This document shows positions 37,035 to 49,746 of a DNA stretch of 64,000 bases, piece after piece. Source of the DNA: Rhynchospora pubera (lineage: Eukaryota; Streptophyta; Magnoliopsida; Poales; Cyperaceae); the NCBI GenBank assembly GCA_028095005.1, contig CM051460.1:79129676-79193675 (forward strand), written 5' to 3'. The notes beneath the pieces are model-generated. The model saw only the letters and a program-made list of their open reading frames with translations. It did no database searches and was not told where the DNA came from. The translations under genes were made by a program, and so were the position numbers. Within the stretch, counting starts at the first letter, position 1. Every line of letters starts with the position of its first letter.

Positions 37035-40000
37035 ATGGGGACGATAACAAACCATCCAAAGGTGAATTTAACACAGACAAGGACCTACTGCGAGACACTT
37101 AAGTCAGACTTAAAGGAGACATTCTTTCCCGACAACCCATTTGGAGGGTTCAAGAGTTTGCCGCCGGGTAGACGGGTTTGGTACGGCCTCAAGTACTACG
37201 TACCGATACTCGAATGGGGTCCCAAGTACACTCTTGCATACTTCCGGAGCGATCTACTGGCCGGGCTAACGATTGCCAGCCTGGCGATACCGCAAGGCAT
37301 CAGTTATGCACGCCTTGCTGGCCTTCCTCCAATTATTGGACTATGTAAGGACATGTTATGAAAATTACATTTCAACCTATGGTGCTATATGGAGAGAGAG
37401 ACAAACTTGTCTCGTTTAAGATAACCATCCGCCAACACTATTTTTGTTTTCTTATCCATAAAATTACTTTTTTATAAGCAAAATTATTGCTACTATTTTG
37501 GTGCTAAATCTTTAGGATTTAATTTTGATGCCTTTTTGTCTTTTGCTTAATTTAGCTTCTGTCATGCAATATTAGTTGTCCTTCTATTTCACAATTTTTT
37601 AAAAACGGTTTTTTTAGGAAATAACCATCAGAAGACAGCCTATACAAAGTTTCCATTTATACTCTCCCAGTTTATAGGCCTTACTGTAGTTTTACAAAAT
37701 AAATGGGGGGAAAAGAAAAACGAGTGGATTCTTTTACAGAATTTCTACCCTTAACAGAATGTTTAGTGGAAAAAAATCTTAATGATCCCATGGCCATTTA
37801 GTCATATTTTTTTTTGAAATACTGAAACTAATTAGTTGTGACAAAATGCTTAGTGCCTTAAGTGTACTAATACTAACAGTCTAACATACTAATGGTAGTG
37901 TCCTTAAAATCTCAATACAAAGAAACTTATTCCTACTTTTTGTTGACAGACTCGAGCTTTGTACCTCCTTTGATCTATGCCGTTTTCGGCAGTTCAAAGA
38001 ACTTGGCAGTTGGTACAGTGGCAGCAGCATCCTTGCTTCTTGCATCTATTATTGAAAATGATGTTACTTATGCAGAAAACCCAGAATTGTATGTCAATAT
38101 TTTCTTCACTGCCGCCTTTTTCACCGGAGTGATGCAGGCTGTATTAGGATTTCTCAGGTAATTGAAAATTAAACTATGAGATGAAAAAATGTTGAATATA
38201 TTTTCATTCTCAAAAGTTATGGGTCTTTTCAATTTGATACAATAGTTTTCTTTCTCTATCTAATCTATAATAGGTTGGGAATATTGGTCGATTTTTTGTC
38301 TCGATCAACAATTACGGGATTTATGGGGGGCACGGCGTCAATTATTATACTGCAACAATTGAAAGGCATGCTTGGAATGACTCATTTCACTACAAAGACT
38401 AATCTCATCTCTGTTCTGCATGCCATCTTCCATTATAGACATGAGGTTAGTTTCATTAAAACAACCACAAAGAAATTAAGTAATTAACTAGTTTATTTTT
38501 ACTTAACAAAAATAAGCGTTTTATGTATAAGCATTCACCAAAAAATACTTGCACTGTGAAGCTGTCGAGAAACCTTTTGTTTTGTATTTTTTAAACATGA
38601 ATTAGCTTCTTAAAGTAGCAGCAACAGTCTGCTTTTGTTTTATATTTTTCTATCCTTTTTCCCTTTCCTTGTGAGCTCTTAGCAGACTTTCATGTTTTAA
38701 TATAAAAAGTAGCAGCAGATTCTTCACCCACATGATCCTTTTGTCATGTTTCTCATATTTGTACAAGAACCTTCTTTTGAAATGGTATTGTGTTCTTGGC
38801 AGCTGCTGCCAACCCTATCTAAAGAAAAGGGTCTTGAGTTGGTTGGAGTGGGTCAGTGGGATAGGATTAAAAAAAGACAAAACAGAGAAATGGAAACGAC
38901 GAAATAACTCAGAACAGCAATAGTAGTCAATTTGGAATAGGCAATTTCAACGTCTCATAGATTGCCTTTCTCAAGGAGTCCAAGGAGCTTACGGGCATTT
39001 AGCCCTTTCATATTAAAAAAGAAAAAGAAAAAATAGGAGAGAGAGAGAGAGAAATAATTAAATAAATAAGGGAGTAAGGAGCTTATCTTTTAAGACTTTA
39101 TCTACTGTGTGGCCATTTATGTAGGGCGGGTTTTTCTCCTACTAATGGTCACCAGTCACCACATTAAATACGCAACAAGCGTTGTTTTATTTCTTGCTAT
39201 GAACATAAAAAAAATTACATAGGGTGTTAGTTTCTGTTTACAGTGACAAAACGTCAACAAGTAGTTCAATTCAATATTCCATTTCAGATATTGTTTAGCT
39301 ATATTACTGTTTCCGCAAGAAATGTTTTCGTTGATAATCACATAATTCGTCATCACAATCATTATTATACTTCTATAATAATAATCACTGCTGTTGCAAC
39401 TGTTTGTTGGCATTATATAATTATTTGTAATTAATATTATCATACTAACATCATGGGTATTTTTCATCTTTTTTGCAGTGGAGATGGGAAAGCTTTGTGC
39501 TGGGCATATGCTTCCTGGTGTTCTTGCTTCTCGCCAAACATCTGGTTAGTGCAGAACCTTCACTTAATTTATATATTTTTCGAGAAATTAAGAATAACAA
39601 TCAGTTGGGAATTTTGTTACTAATACAAGATACTTGTTTTATGTCATTTCAGAAAGAAAAGATGCCAAAGTTATTTTGGGTATCAGCCATAGCTCCTCTT
39701 TTAGTAGTGATTTTGGGCGGTCTTTTTGCATTCCTCGTCAAAGGAGAGGAGCATGGGATACCTATTGTAAGTATTTTTTGTTTATATTTCCTTATGTTTT
39801 TTATAATTATTCAATAAATTAATTAGAATAATTATCCTTATTATCAATGTTCAAAAATGCAGTCCGCATATTGTTTATACAGGTCATATATCATGGTGGT
39901 AGAGGTTGAAAAGTAGATAGAACTTTTGAGTAGTACCAATGTATATATTTTATGATTCAAAATTTCCCTTATCAATCTTACTGTATTTTTATTGAATTGG

Positions 40001-42029
40001 ATATTGAACATCGAAGATCAGAATAATTTTATATTTTTTTCACTAACATTTTTTAAAGAAATATATGCAGCTACCAAATTTAAGATAATTTGTTTTCCAA
40101 AATTGCATCCTGGTAACTGCTAAGCATGCATTGAAAAACCACTTGACAGAGGATCGGCTTCGCTACCTTAATTATAGTTGGTGATAGAATTCAATTATTT
40201 TTGACAGGTTGGTGAGTTGAAGAAAGGGATAAACCCACTTTCTATTGCACATTTAACATTTAAAGGCAAGCATTTAAGCGTCGCTTTAAAAGCTGGTGTG
40301 CTATCTGGGTTCTTAGCTTTAGCAGTAAGGACCTCTCTTGTTCTAAATAATATTCTTTTTCACTAACATTATATTCCTTGAGGATACATATCTTTGCAGA
40401 AGTTGCTAAAAGAATTGTTGAAAATATTTCAGGAAGGTATAGCAGTTGGGAGAAGTCTGGCATTGTTGAAAGATGAACAAATAGATGGGAATAAAGAGAT
40501 GATTGCTTACGGTTTGATGAACGTTGCTGGTTCTTTTACTTCTTGTTATCTAACAACAGGTGAACCAATGTAAACTTATTCTCAGAAAAAAAAAAGTCAT
40601 AATGCAAAAGTAAAACATGCTTCATAAATTTTAATACATTATTTGTATTTTGATTTTTTTTTTCTATTCCTCAGAATTGCAGTAGTTATAGCTCACCAAT
40701 GTTTATCATACAACAATACTGGCATTGAGAAATCGCAATAGCATTTCGGGTTTGATTCTTACATTTGAATTACCATAAATTTCAGGACCTTTCTCAAAAT
40801 CAGCCGTGAACTACCATGCGGGTTGCAAGACACAAATGTCAAATGTGTTTATGTCGATATGCATTATGTTGGTGCTGCTATTTTTGGCCCCATTGTTCAA
40901 GTATACGCCGCTGGTAGCATTGTCGGCGATTATCATAGTTGCCATGATTGGTCTGATTGAAATCCATGAGTACAAGAGACTATATAAAGTTGATAAATTT
41001 GATTTTATTGTTTGTATGGCGGCCTTTATTGGAGTTGTCATGTTCACTATGGTTATCGGCCTCTCGGTCTCGGTATGGACTAAAAAAAGTTGCACAAATT
41101 TTACCTCCATTAATTTAACTATGAAAAATTTAGCATTTTTTGACATTGAAATGTTTTTGGTTTCATATAGGTGGGTCTATCTCTAATCAGGGCACTGATA
41201 TATGTGGCGAGACCTGCAACATGCAAACTTGGAAATATACCTGGCACAGACATATATCTGGAAATGAAACAATATACTGATGCATGTGATGTACCTGGTG
41301 TTCTTGTCTTGCAATTGACTTCTCCTATCTACTTTGCTAGTGCTGGTTATTTAAGGGAAAGGTAAATTCGAGTTCAACAAATTCTTTTCCTTTCACTTAT
41401 ATCATCCTTTAATTATACATCTATATAGAAGTAATTTCTTTTAATTGTTTTTTTATCAGAATATCGAGATGGGTTCAAGACGAACAGAACAAGAGGGATA
41501 AAAGTGAGGCAGATTTGCAACTTGTTATTCTCGAGTTTGGTGGTATGATTATATCTGTGTGCTATATTGTTCATTATAAATTGACATAATAAAGATGTGT
41601 TAATTGTTATGTGGAGATAGAGTTTATTTTATGTTTAGATCTTTTATAATCCCTGAATTTGAATCTGATATTAGGATATTGTTGCAGGTGTTACTGCCAT
41701 TGACAATTCTGGCATCGGAATGTTGTTTGAAGTTCGGAAAAATCTAGAGAAACAAGGCATCAAGGTACAAAAATAATGACAACAAATTACAGTTCAGTCC
41801 CGAAAATTGTAGAAAAAGAAAGAAATCCTTTACTGAAGCATATAATGTTTCTAATTTTTCTGTCTAGGTTGCAATAACAAATCCGAGGCAAGAAGTGGCA
41901 GAGAAATTGGTTGCAGCCAAATTTGTTGAAAGTTTAGGAGAAGAATGGATTTTCCTCTCAATTAAAGAAGCAATTGCTGCGTGGTTGTTTACTCTCCATG
42001 AAGCAATAAACAAAGAGGTGCAAGTGTAG
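37035..42029 (+). CDS. SULTR3;5: Group 3 sulfate transporter, SULTR3;5-like (12 exons)
   Basis: A membrane anion (sulfate) cotransporter of the SLC26/SulP family. Exons: 37035-37344, 37950-38157, 38274-38445, 39479-39544, 39653-39766, 40208-40324, 40433-40559, 40786-41072, 41171-41361, 41460-41542, 41688-41764, 41868-42029; all introns are GT-AG and the sum is 1,914 bp (637 codons), the normal family length. The N-terminus has ETFFPDNPFGGFK; the transmembrane core has SLAIPQGISYARLAGLPPI, AVGTVAAASLL, DFLSRSTITGFMGGTA and CYLTTGPFSKSAVNY. A C-terminal STAS domain starts near residue 520. LAPLFKYTPLVALSA and YVARPATCKLGNIP match the SULTR3;5 branch best from memory. The STAS motif, usually IDTSG, reads IDNSG. 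An in-frame upstream ATG at 36852 lies above the TATA box, so I chose 37035. Confidence 0.95.
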
Positions 42030-42862
42030 TCACTTTTTAAGACTTAGTGGCACATACCCTGCCTTAGATTATATTTAGACAGCGGGGCTAATTACGAAAT
42101 ATATGCTAATAAATGGTTGTATTTCTTTTAGATTGTTGATAAATTTATTGTCAATATATTGATAAGAAAATTTGTTTACGGGTTATAGAGTTGTTGTAGT
42201 TGTAGTTGCACGACTGTCATGCATAACCTAGTACAGTGAAAATTACATGTACTTTGTGCGTAGTGAAATTTTGTTATTACGTGTATGAACTTTAGCAAAT
42301 GTTAATCTGAAATAACCAAAGGGTTTGAACCTATGTTGCACGGGTGCGAGTGCGGGTATCGTATCGGATACAATGCGGGTGCGGAGATACATCATTTTTA
42401 AAAAAATTAAGATACGGCGGTATATATAAAGTAATTAAAATAATATATTTATATATTTTGTAATTAAAAAACTTATTTATATTTTTTTAATTTGGTCTAT
42501 ATGAAATTTTTAAACAGATTGAACTATAGAAAATTGAAGTATAACAAATATTTATCGTCATAAATCTCCAATTTTCCATTGATCCATTAAAGGCCCAATG
42601 AACTCTGTGCCTCTATATAATAAATTGAACGTGTGGCGTGTGTGTTTGTCCGGTTTTGAGATGAGAAGTTAGTCCCAAAAGGGTTAAGCAATTAAATAAT
42701 GGAGGTATATATAGACTGCGTTACAGACGGGTTCAAATACTTTATTGTCCTCGAGGGCGAGCGATGCGTTAGAGAATATAGGCGTAGGTGCGCTTAACCT
42801 TCATTAATTAATTCTCCGATCCAATTCAATACGGCATCGAATAAACTAGGTTTGAAGTATCC

Positions 42863-43042
42863 GGGTAACCTAGGTTTGAACAAAATGACTTTTATGCGGG
42901 ATTGCATTTCATTAGAATTGATTTCTCGAGATTTTATTGGGTCTAATAACATAGAAATTCCAACTAAATGACCGTCCATTTTGATAAAAAAATTTCCTAA
43001 TGAAATGAAATCTTGTTAAAAAAATCTCATTCAGATCAGGGC
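42863..43042. mobile_element. MITE, family D, copy 2
   Basis: Shares GGATTGCATTTCATTAG, the ATTTCTCGAGATTTTATTGG segment and a right end CAGATCAGGGC with the elements at 4937 and 58430. The arms are inverted (CATTTCATTAG against CTAATGAAATG). Ends are approximate. Confidence 0.6.
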
Positions 43043-44659
43043 TTCAAAGTGTCAATCTTAGAAGATTAGAAGAATGGGGTGCCAATTCGACAGTAAAACA
43101 CTTAATCATAACGCCATGATGTGTATACATTTTCTTGAATGGTTTACACAAACTTGAGTATCGACTTTTCAATGAAATATATGTTAATAGACCTTACGTA
43201 TTTCAAAAGAATTTGCACAAAACCAATTAATTTCTGATTTTGTGAGGTCATTGTTGCTCGTCACCATTTTTCAATTTTAAATAATACAATACAATGCATT
43301 TCAGAAATCTATATGATTCTTTTTTTCCTTATTTGTAAATATATGAAGACTATATTATAAGATGTAACAGATGTTTATAAAGAAAATTTTAATATTGTTC
43401 TGCAGTACCATAAATTCTTCCAGACAATAAATTTTTCTATTAGAATTTGAATTTCAATAAAAGAATAAATAAATGATGCTACAGATAGAACAAAAATTGG
43501 TATAGAATTACAAAGGACTCAGATTCCATACTGGTGTATTATACATATTGGACAAGATTATATTCACCCAAACACCAAACATATATATCGTTTCATGTTA
43601 GAATAACATGTATATTGTGTCTCGTCAATCTGTATTTTGATAACAATGGGCAAGTACCTGTGCAGTTGTCTCAACTCTTAACAAGTATACATCATCTTCT
43701 CGCCATCTGCTATAAAAATAGAGCACCAACTATTGTTAGGACTAAGGACTGATCTTATTTGAATGGCAAGATAAGAAACGCCTGATTGAAGAAACAATAA
43801 ATAAGGTTTAAAACTAGAGCATCCTTTAAATTTTTCTGCAAAGTTTGAGAATTCTACTGTTGAAAAAGTTTTAGCTAGTCAAATGACAAAAGATCTGCCT
43901 CTTTTCAGTTAAACCCTCTGACCTTCATAATTTCACTATTAGCTTATGTCTTCAACACTGAAAAACTAAAATTATGAAACAACCTTTATGTGTAAAGGTT
44001 ATCCAATGACTCTATTGAGCCCTCCAATTCTACACAAGTGCTTCCACGCCAGAAAACTCAAGGGGGTAGAATATACTATTATACAATTATACACAAAGGT
44101 ACACTTTCAGTGCAAAGGACAATTTAAAATTCACAAACTTTAAAATGCAAAATCTCTGACAAAGAACATGCTCAATAATATCAAAGGAGAAGAAAAGATC
44201 TTAATAATTAAATAATAAAAAAATGTACCTTTCTGTATATATTCACAAGCAAAATTTGTTACACTTGCATTGTTGATCAGAGCCAACCTCAGTAATGAAA
44301 CAGACATAGCAAAGCACTTGATATGATATGTCCATGACCAATACCTACAATCAGATACACAATCATTATAGCATTGAAAAAAAAAACTTGCACAAATTTG
44401 CCAATGAAAAATGCCTGAAGTATCACAGTAAGCATATCAACTATCAATTCCATGCTAATTTAAAAATTATCAGTGAAAAAAAGGGTGTGCCGGCTCTAGG
44501 CTCCGTCTTATCTGTCTGTTAGACAAAAAAAATAATAAAAATTTTATGTAGTTCTTTAGGCTTATAACTTGCCAATAATTTTTTTTAAATAATTCATCGA
44601 AGGTTAGGATGCCACACACCCTATAGTGCAACGGAGAATTAGGTTCTAGTAAAATCACA

Positions 44660-44818
44660 GGGTCGTTTGGATCGCTTAGAAATTTGGGGAATTTCATATT
44701 CCTAGGCATAAATTTATTGGGAAGTGTGTAACTTTGTGAAGAGCTTGGATTGTTTATAATAAATTTATGCCTAGGAATAGGAAATTCCCCAAATTCCAAC
44801 TTCCATCCAAACGGCCCC
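44660..44818. mobile_element. MITE, family G, copy 4
   Basis: The left end is GGTCGTTTGGATCG, the right end ATCCAAACGGCCCC and the core AAGTGTGTAACTTTGTGAAG. The arms contain CCTAGGCATAAATTTATTGG and its inverse, so this copy forms a longer, better hairpin than the one at 1157. The minus frame over it is an artefact. Confidence 0.78.
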
Positions 44819-45353
44819 GATAAGTGGCAAGATTGGCACAAACTAGGAGATAAGGTTGTAAGCAGAGAAATCTCACAAATTATAAAGTTGAATTGATTAA
44901 AGTTTGCAATTGCAGTTTATTTGTGAATGCATTAACCATTGGCTGGTCATACAATAGATCTACCAACATTTATAAGTCCCAATACACTCATAAAATGCCA
45001 AATAGAGATAAAGAACTGAATAAAGGGGGGAAAAAGAAGAACACTCCGAGTTTTACTATGTTGATTGCCATGGCTTGGTTCTAAGTGGAATGCTGCCTAT
45101 ATCTCTTGAAATCAAGTCTCTCAGATTCAATAGAGATGACTAGTGCCAGCACAGTAATCATATGTAAAGAAATCAAAAGTAGATTTTGGAGTATTTTTCA
45201 CAAACCTGGACTCAATGTTTCCTTCTTGGTCGTCAACTCCGTGGATTGTACTTACTGGAGACTCCAGTTACAAGAATCTCCAAGCAATTTATTCGGTTTC
45301 CATCACATGCCCCACACTGATTTCAACTAACACCTAGATGTATTCACCATAAC

Positions 45354-47771
45354 TCAAGTTGCACTCAAGCCATAACTCGTATTACGTACTCTGCTCAAAA
45401 CCCCTAAATTTGCAACCAAGAAAACCTGATCTGAGATCCTAAATTTCAAAAATTTCTCTTCATTATCTTCACAATTTGACAAATCAACCATTAAATAGTT
45501 CTGATCAAATTCAAGGGCATTTTTGTAATTCTCGCAAGCACCCTCTTCTTCACCCTCAAGGGTGAAGACCCCAATTGATCCAAAATCTCTCTCACCCTCC
45601 TCTGTTTGCAACAGATTTGATTTCGTATATAAACCCACAAGAGCTTCCTCTATGTACACATCTGAAACCAAACCAATTTTAATGATAGATGCATGCACTT
45701 GCTTCCCCAAATTAACAGCTGACATGTCAGCACAACCCTGCAAAATTCTCGTGAATATAACTGAATTTGCATGCAATCCACTTTCCAGCATCTGCGAGAA
45801 CAGTGCCAAGGCTTCCATGTTATTTCCATTTTGTATATAGCCTAGCATCAACATGGCATATGAATTTGCATTTTTCTCTTTCATGTTGTAAAATGATTTG
45901 CATGCGCTCGACAAGCACCCAAATTTAAGGTACAAATCTATTAGAGAATTTCCAACAACTATGTCAGAATTTGCAAAACCCGATTTGAGAATTAAAGAAT
46001 GGACTTGGTCACCAGCTTCCTTATCTTTAATATCCCTGCAAGCACTCAAAATTGTTGAATAGGTGAATTGATCAGGAACGAATCCCAACTGGTGCTCTTT
46101 CAAAAAAAGCTTGAGAGCACTTTCAGGACAAAAGTTCAAGCAAAACCCAGAAAGCACCACATTAATCAAAACTAAACTTCGGTTTAATTCAGATTGGGAG
46201 TATAGCTGAGTGAAATCCGCAATCTGCCCACATTTTGCATACATGTTAATGAAGGATGAAATTACAAAATCAGAGGATAGCAACCCCACTTTAAGAACCA
46301 AAGAATGTAGTTCCTTTCCTTTGTTCAAATCTTTGAGTCCTGTGCAAGCATTTAATGCATTGGATACACAGTATTTATCCAGAGAAACTTGCGTTCTTTT
46401 GAGATTTCGAAAGACTTGAAGGGCTGTTCTAAAGTCAAAACACTGGACATATCCAGTCATGAGTGCTGTCCATGAAACCACATCCTGGGTCAAAACCTTC
46501 TTGAAGGTTTGAAAAGCATCCTCCATTTCTCCTAATTTTACATACATGGAGATTAATGCATTGCCTACAGAAAGGTACGAAAAATGACCAGTCTTTAGTG
46601 CAAGGGAATGGATTTGCATGCCTTCTTCCTTGACAGAGCATGTGTTAACTAAAACTACAAAGTCACCCTCCTTCAAATCTGGGTTCAAGCATAGAAGTTC
46701 CTTCAAAAGGCTTATTGCTTCTTCCCTGTACCCATTCGAATTGAACCCTGATATGACCAAAGTATACAAAGATGGGTCAGGTTTTTTAACCAACCTGAAA
46801 AGTTTTCTCATATGCTCTATCTCGCCTGATGTGGCTAGGAGCTTAACAAGCTCAGAAACAACAAAATTGTCACGGCTTAATCTCAGTTTGATGGAGTAAA
46901 CATGGATATTCTTGCCGAATTCCAACAACCCCAGGGAGAAAACAGCAGAGGCCACTATTCTGAGTGTGACCACATCCATTAACAAACCAACTCGGTTCAG
47001 TTCCCTGAAAAGCTCTATGCCTTCTAGAAAGTACCCTTGTTGAATATAACCTGATATCATGGCATTGCAAGAAACTGGGCTCTTAATGGGTATTTCATCG
47101 AACAACTTGCGTGCCTTGCTTAGATTCCCACATTTTGCATAACAGTCCACAAAACCAATCTCCACAAATGGGTCAAAACCAAGACCCAACTTAACTACAA
47201 ACCCATGAAGAATTTGTACCAGCTCTAAAATCCTCAAACCAGCACATGCTTTTAGCACAGAAGATATTACAAAACAATTGAGCTTAGAACCACAGCAACA
47301 CATTAACCTAAATAGCTCAAAGGATTCTACGTAATGCCCATAATTTGAGAAACCCGAAATCAATGTGCACCAAGAAAACACATCTCTCTCAGGCATTTCA
47401 TCGAACAGCTTGCGGCACCGGCCAAAGCTCCTGCCTTTCGCATACATATCCAACAGAACATTGCACACCAGCAAGTCAGACCCGAAGCCCGACTTCAGAA
47501 CATGCGCATGAACCACGCTTCCCTTGAAGGAATCGCTCGAACGGATGCACTTCTTCAGAAGACTTATGTATAATCGCACCTCGGCAGTAGGTAATGTGAG
47601 GTGGATTGGGCCCAGGATTTGAAGCACGTCTGAGATTTTCCCTCGTGGCAGAGACAGGGTCTTGGTGGGGAGTTGAGCTGGAGAGGAGAGAGAGGTAACG
47701 AACTGGAGGCTGTGTTTTTGGGTGGGCTTGAAAAGAAAGAGAGAGGAGTAATGGAGGAGAGGTCTTAACAT
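45354..47771 (-). CDS. PLS-class pentatricopeptide repeat protein, organelle RNA-binding
   Basis: An intronless frame of 805 codons, typical of plant PPR genes. The first 45 residues are rich in Ser, Leu and basic residues with few acids, like an organelle transit peptide. From about residue 65 to 690 there are tandem 31-36-residue repeats alternating in length, with signature stretches such as LLDMYAKGRSFGRCRKLFDE, VSWTALMTGYVQ, NALISMYVKLGEMEDAFQTF and MLGYIQNGNNMEALALFSQM. Such proteins bind organelle transcripts for editing, splicing or stability. The C-terminal tail (about residues 700-805) is acidic, and I see no E, E+ or DYW motifs, so it either acts with partners or lost its tail. The target RNA cannot be read from sequence. 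A short upstream frame overlaps its start. Confidence 0.93.
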   Translation of the reverse strand: MLRPLLHYSSLFLFKPTQKHSLQFVTSLSSPAQLPTKTLSLPRGKISDVLQILGPIHLTLPTAEVRLYISLLKKCIRSSDSFKGSVVHAHVLKSGFGSDLLVCNVLLDMYAKGRSFGRCRKLFDEMPERDVFSWCTLISGFSNYGHYVESFELFRLMCCCGSKLNCFVISSVLKACAGLRILELVQILHGFVVKLGLGFDPFVEIGFVDCYAKCGNLSKARKLFDEIPIKSPVSCNAMISGYIQQGYFLEGIELFRELNRVGLLMDVVTLRIVASAVFSLGLLEFGKNIHVYSIKLRLSRDNFVVSELVKLLATSGEIEHMRKLFRLVKKPDPSLYTLVISGFNSNGYREEAISLLKELLCLNPDLKEGDFVVLVNTCSVKEEGMQIHSLALKTGHFSYLSVGNALISMYVKLGEMEDAFQTFKKVLTQDVVSWTALMTGYVQCFDFRTALQVFRNLKRTQVSLDKYCVSNALNACTGLKDLNKGKELHSLVLKVGLLSSDFVISSFINMYAKCGQIADFTQLYSQSELNRSLVLINVVLSGFCLNFCPESALKLFLKEHQLGFVPDQFTYSTILSACRDIKDKEAGDQVHSLILKSGFANSDIVVGNSLIDLYLKFGCLSSACKSFYNMKEKNANSYAMLMLGYIQNGNNMEALALFSQMLESGLHANSVIFTRILQGCADMSAVNLGKQVHASIIKIGLVSDVYIEEALVGLYTKSNLLQTEEGERDFGSIGVFTLEGEEEGACENYKNALEFDQNYLMVDLSNCEDNEEKFLKFRISDQVFLVANLGVLSRVRNTSYGLSAT

Positions 47772-47806
47772 AACAATCGATTGAGAAGTGAGATAGAGAA
47801 GTGCAT
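47765..47806 (-). promoter_or_regulatory. uORF overlapping the PPR start codon
   Basis: A 13-codon frame (MHFSISLLNRLLC) begins 35 bases before the PPR ATG. Its TAA ends seven bases into the PPR coding sequence, so stop and start overlap. Initiation at the first ATG would leave the PPR start to leaky scanning or re-initiation. Whether the transcript includes this ATG is unknown. Confidence 0.5.
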
Positions 47807-48375
47807 TGTGGGTTTGAGGGAAAATGAGAGAGAGAGAGAAGAAAGAGAAGAGGCGATCAGGGAATCGCCGCCGGAGAGTTGAGAGTTGAGTATTGAGACT
47901 TGAGGGACTTGTTTGTTACATTTTTCTTTCTCCACTCCCTTGGTTTTTCCGTAAATACCCTTTTAAAATCTCAAAATTGAGTTTATATCCTTCCATTATA
48001 TTTATCTAGTTTATTATATTTTCTACTAGCAGCATTGCCCGCTCAATGTGCGGACAATGTTATTTGATATACCTATATTAGTACAAAACAGTAACAATAC
48101 TGATAATAATAAACCTACATTTTTTACACTACCATGTGGGCACCATCTCTTGACCTTCCACTCGCAATAAATTTTTTTATTGTGATAAATACATCTCATC
48201 TAGTGAATCCAATTTTAAAGGAAGGCTACTTATGGATTTCTTACAACTGGCACCTATCCAAAGCCTATACAATGAAATCCATTTTCAAAATCAAATTTGT
48301 CCCGTCTTACAAAATATTAAAGCAGTTATATGTGCTAACCATTCTAAAATGCAACATCATTACAGCTCTATATAA

Positions 48376-48857
48376 TTTTTTTTTTTTATGGTAGGGTGGC
48401 GAAGGCCACTCCTATAGAATTTTCATTAAATTAAAGTAAAAATATGTACAAGAAAGAAAGAAAATATAAATTTACATTGCAACCATTTATTCAAAAGAAA
48501 CATATCTATTCTAGCTTTAACGCCTGAGGAAGCTTGGGTTTAACAGTAAGCTTTCCACAACAACGAATCCCGGATGATCTGCCTCACAAAAGTTTCTAAA
48601 GTTGGAATTTTGTCTTGAAACATGTGCTCATTCCTGCTCTTCCAAATCCTCCACAAGACAGCTACCCGTAAGCTTGGATTACTTTGAAAAAAATAATTGT
48701 TACGATCTAAGAAATCTGTAACCTCATCTGTTAAATCAAAGGTTGCTAAGCTTCCCAGCTCTGTATAAAATTGAGTGGAAGACAGATCAATTATATGTAA
48801 ACAAATTGATTGTATTATGATACCACTACATTGGTATAGACTATAGAGAATTTGGTT
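48376..48857 (-). pseudogene. 5'-truncated LINE: RT C-terminus and 3' tail
   Basis: A frame open for about 105 codons on the minus strand (48857 to stop at 48540), without its own ATG. It contains LWRIWKSRNEHMFQDKIPT, the conserved stretch at the C-terminus of plant LINE ORF2 and related zf-RVT proteins. After the stop come A/T-rich sequence, GGAGTGGCCTTCGCCACCC (a LINE 3' tail motif) and a 12-base A-run (T at 48376-48387). This is therefore a LINE copy cut at its 5' end, inside the Helitron. I could not find its target duplication. Confidence 0.75.
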
Positions 48858-49746
48858 GAGTTAATATAAAGAAAGAATCAAGAAGCAACAAGTCTTTCAT
48901 TTTTTCTTTTCGGAACTTCATAATTGAGAAATAAGAAGTAAATGCCTTAGGATGTGCGGGCACAATGTAAAAATGCTGGTACAGTCATACCATGTCAGAA
49001 TTTTGTACTTCATTGAGCTCACAAGCAGTTTGATGTCAGGTGTTGCTTCATACCCCAATGCAGTCAAGGTTGGAAATCAGTTGAAGTGTACATGAGATGT
49101 ACCAATACAACATACAGTGATATTTCTTTCCCTAAGAAAAAGTAAACCAATGATAGATGTTTGTAAGGGACCTACTGTAAATTGATATCTTTCAGAATAT
49201 TGTCCTCTTGAGATTCTACTATTGGTTGCCCTTTTAAAAAATTTACTTAACCAACCCATCCCTTATGAAACCTGTGTATTCACCTTTACTCCTGAAAAAA
49301 ACAAAATTATATTAGCATGTCTTGAGCACTCTTGACATTACAATCTTACTTGGGTTATTTATAGGAAAACCAAGAATAGGAAAACCAACATTGTTCTGAC
49401 AAGTGATGTTGAATTCCTAATGTACATTCTCGAGAGTTCTTTTAGTGCCTACCTGGTTCTAATGAATCTATAGCATAAAGGCAAAATATGTTCATATTAT
49501 ATGTAATTGTCCTATTTTGTAGCATAAAAAGCTTTAAAACAAAAAATTCTCCTTCTATCTAACAATATTCAAACTATTGTTACCCGTAAGCTTGGATTAC
49601 TTTGAAAAAAAACTATCTTTCTGAAATGCAAATGTGAGACAACTGAACAAGGGTTAGTTCAAAATTCAATTACACTTAAACGAGCACAAATTAACCAAAA
49701 CATTGAATCAATAGAAGATGGATGCTAAAATTAACACTCAAATTAC

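Larger units (their letters stand above)
42030..45353. other. Intergenic DNA between the transporter and PPR genes
   Basis: The genes converge here, so both 3' ends lie in it. Apart from the two MITEs listed, there is a GTGCGGGTATCGTATCGG-type repeat-like patch at 42335-42400. I see nothing coding: frames such as 43534-43752 and 44893-45330 do not resemble known proteins. Confidence 0.55.

Noticed and set aside
42335..42400. GTGCGGGTATCGTATCGG-rich patch as a transposon end
   Set aside because: It resembles repeat sequence seen in other plants, but I could not find a partner end or target duplication within the window.
44470..44841. 123-codon minus-strand frame
   Set aside because: Most of it is the translation of MITE family G and flanking DNA.
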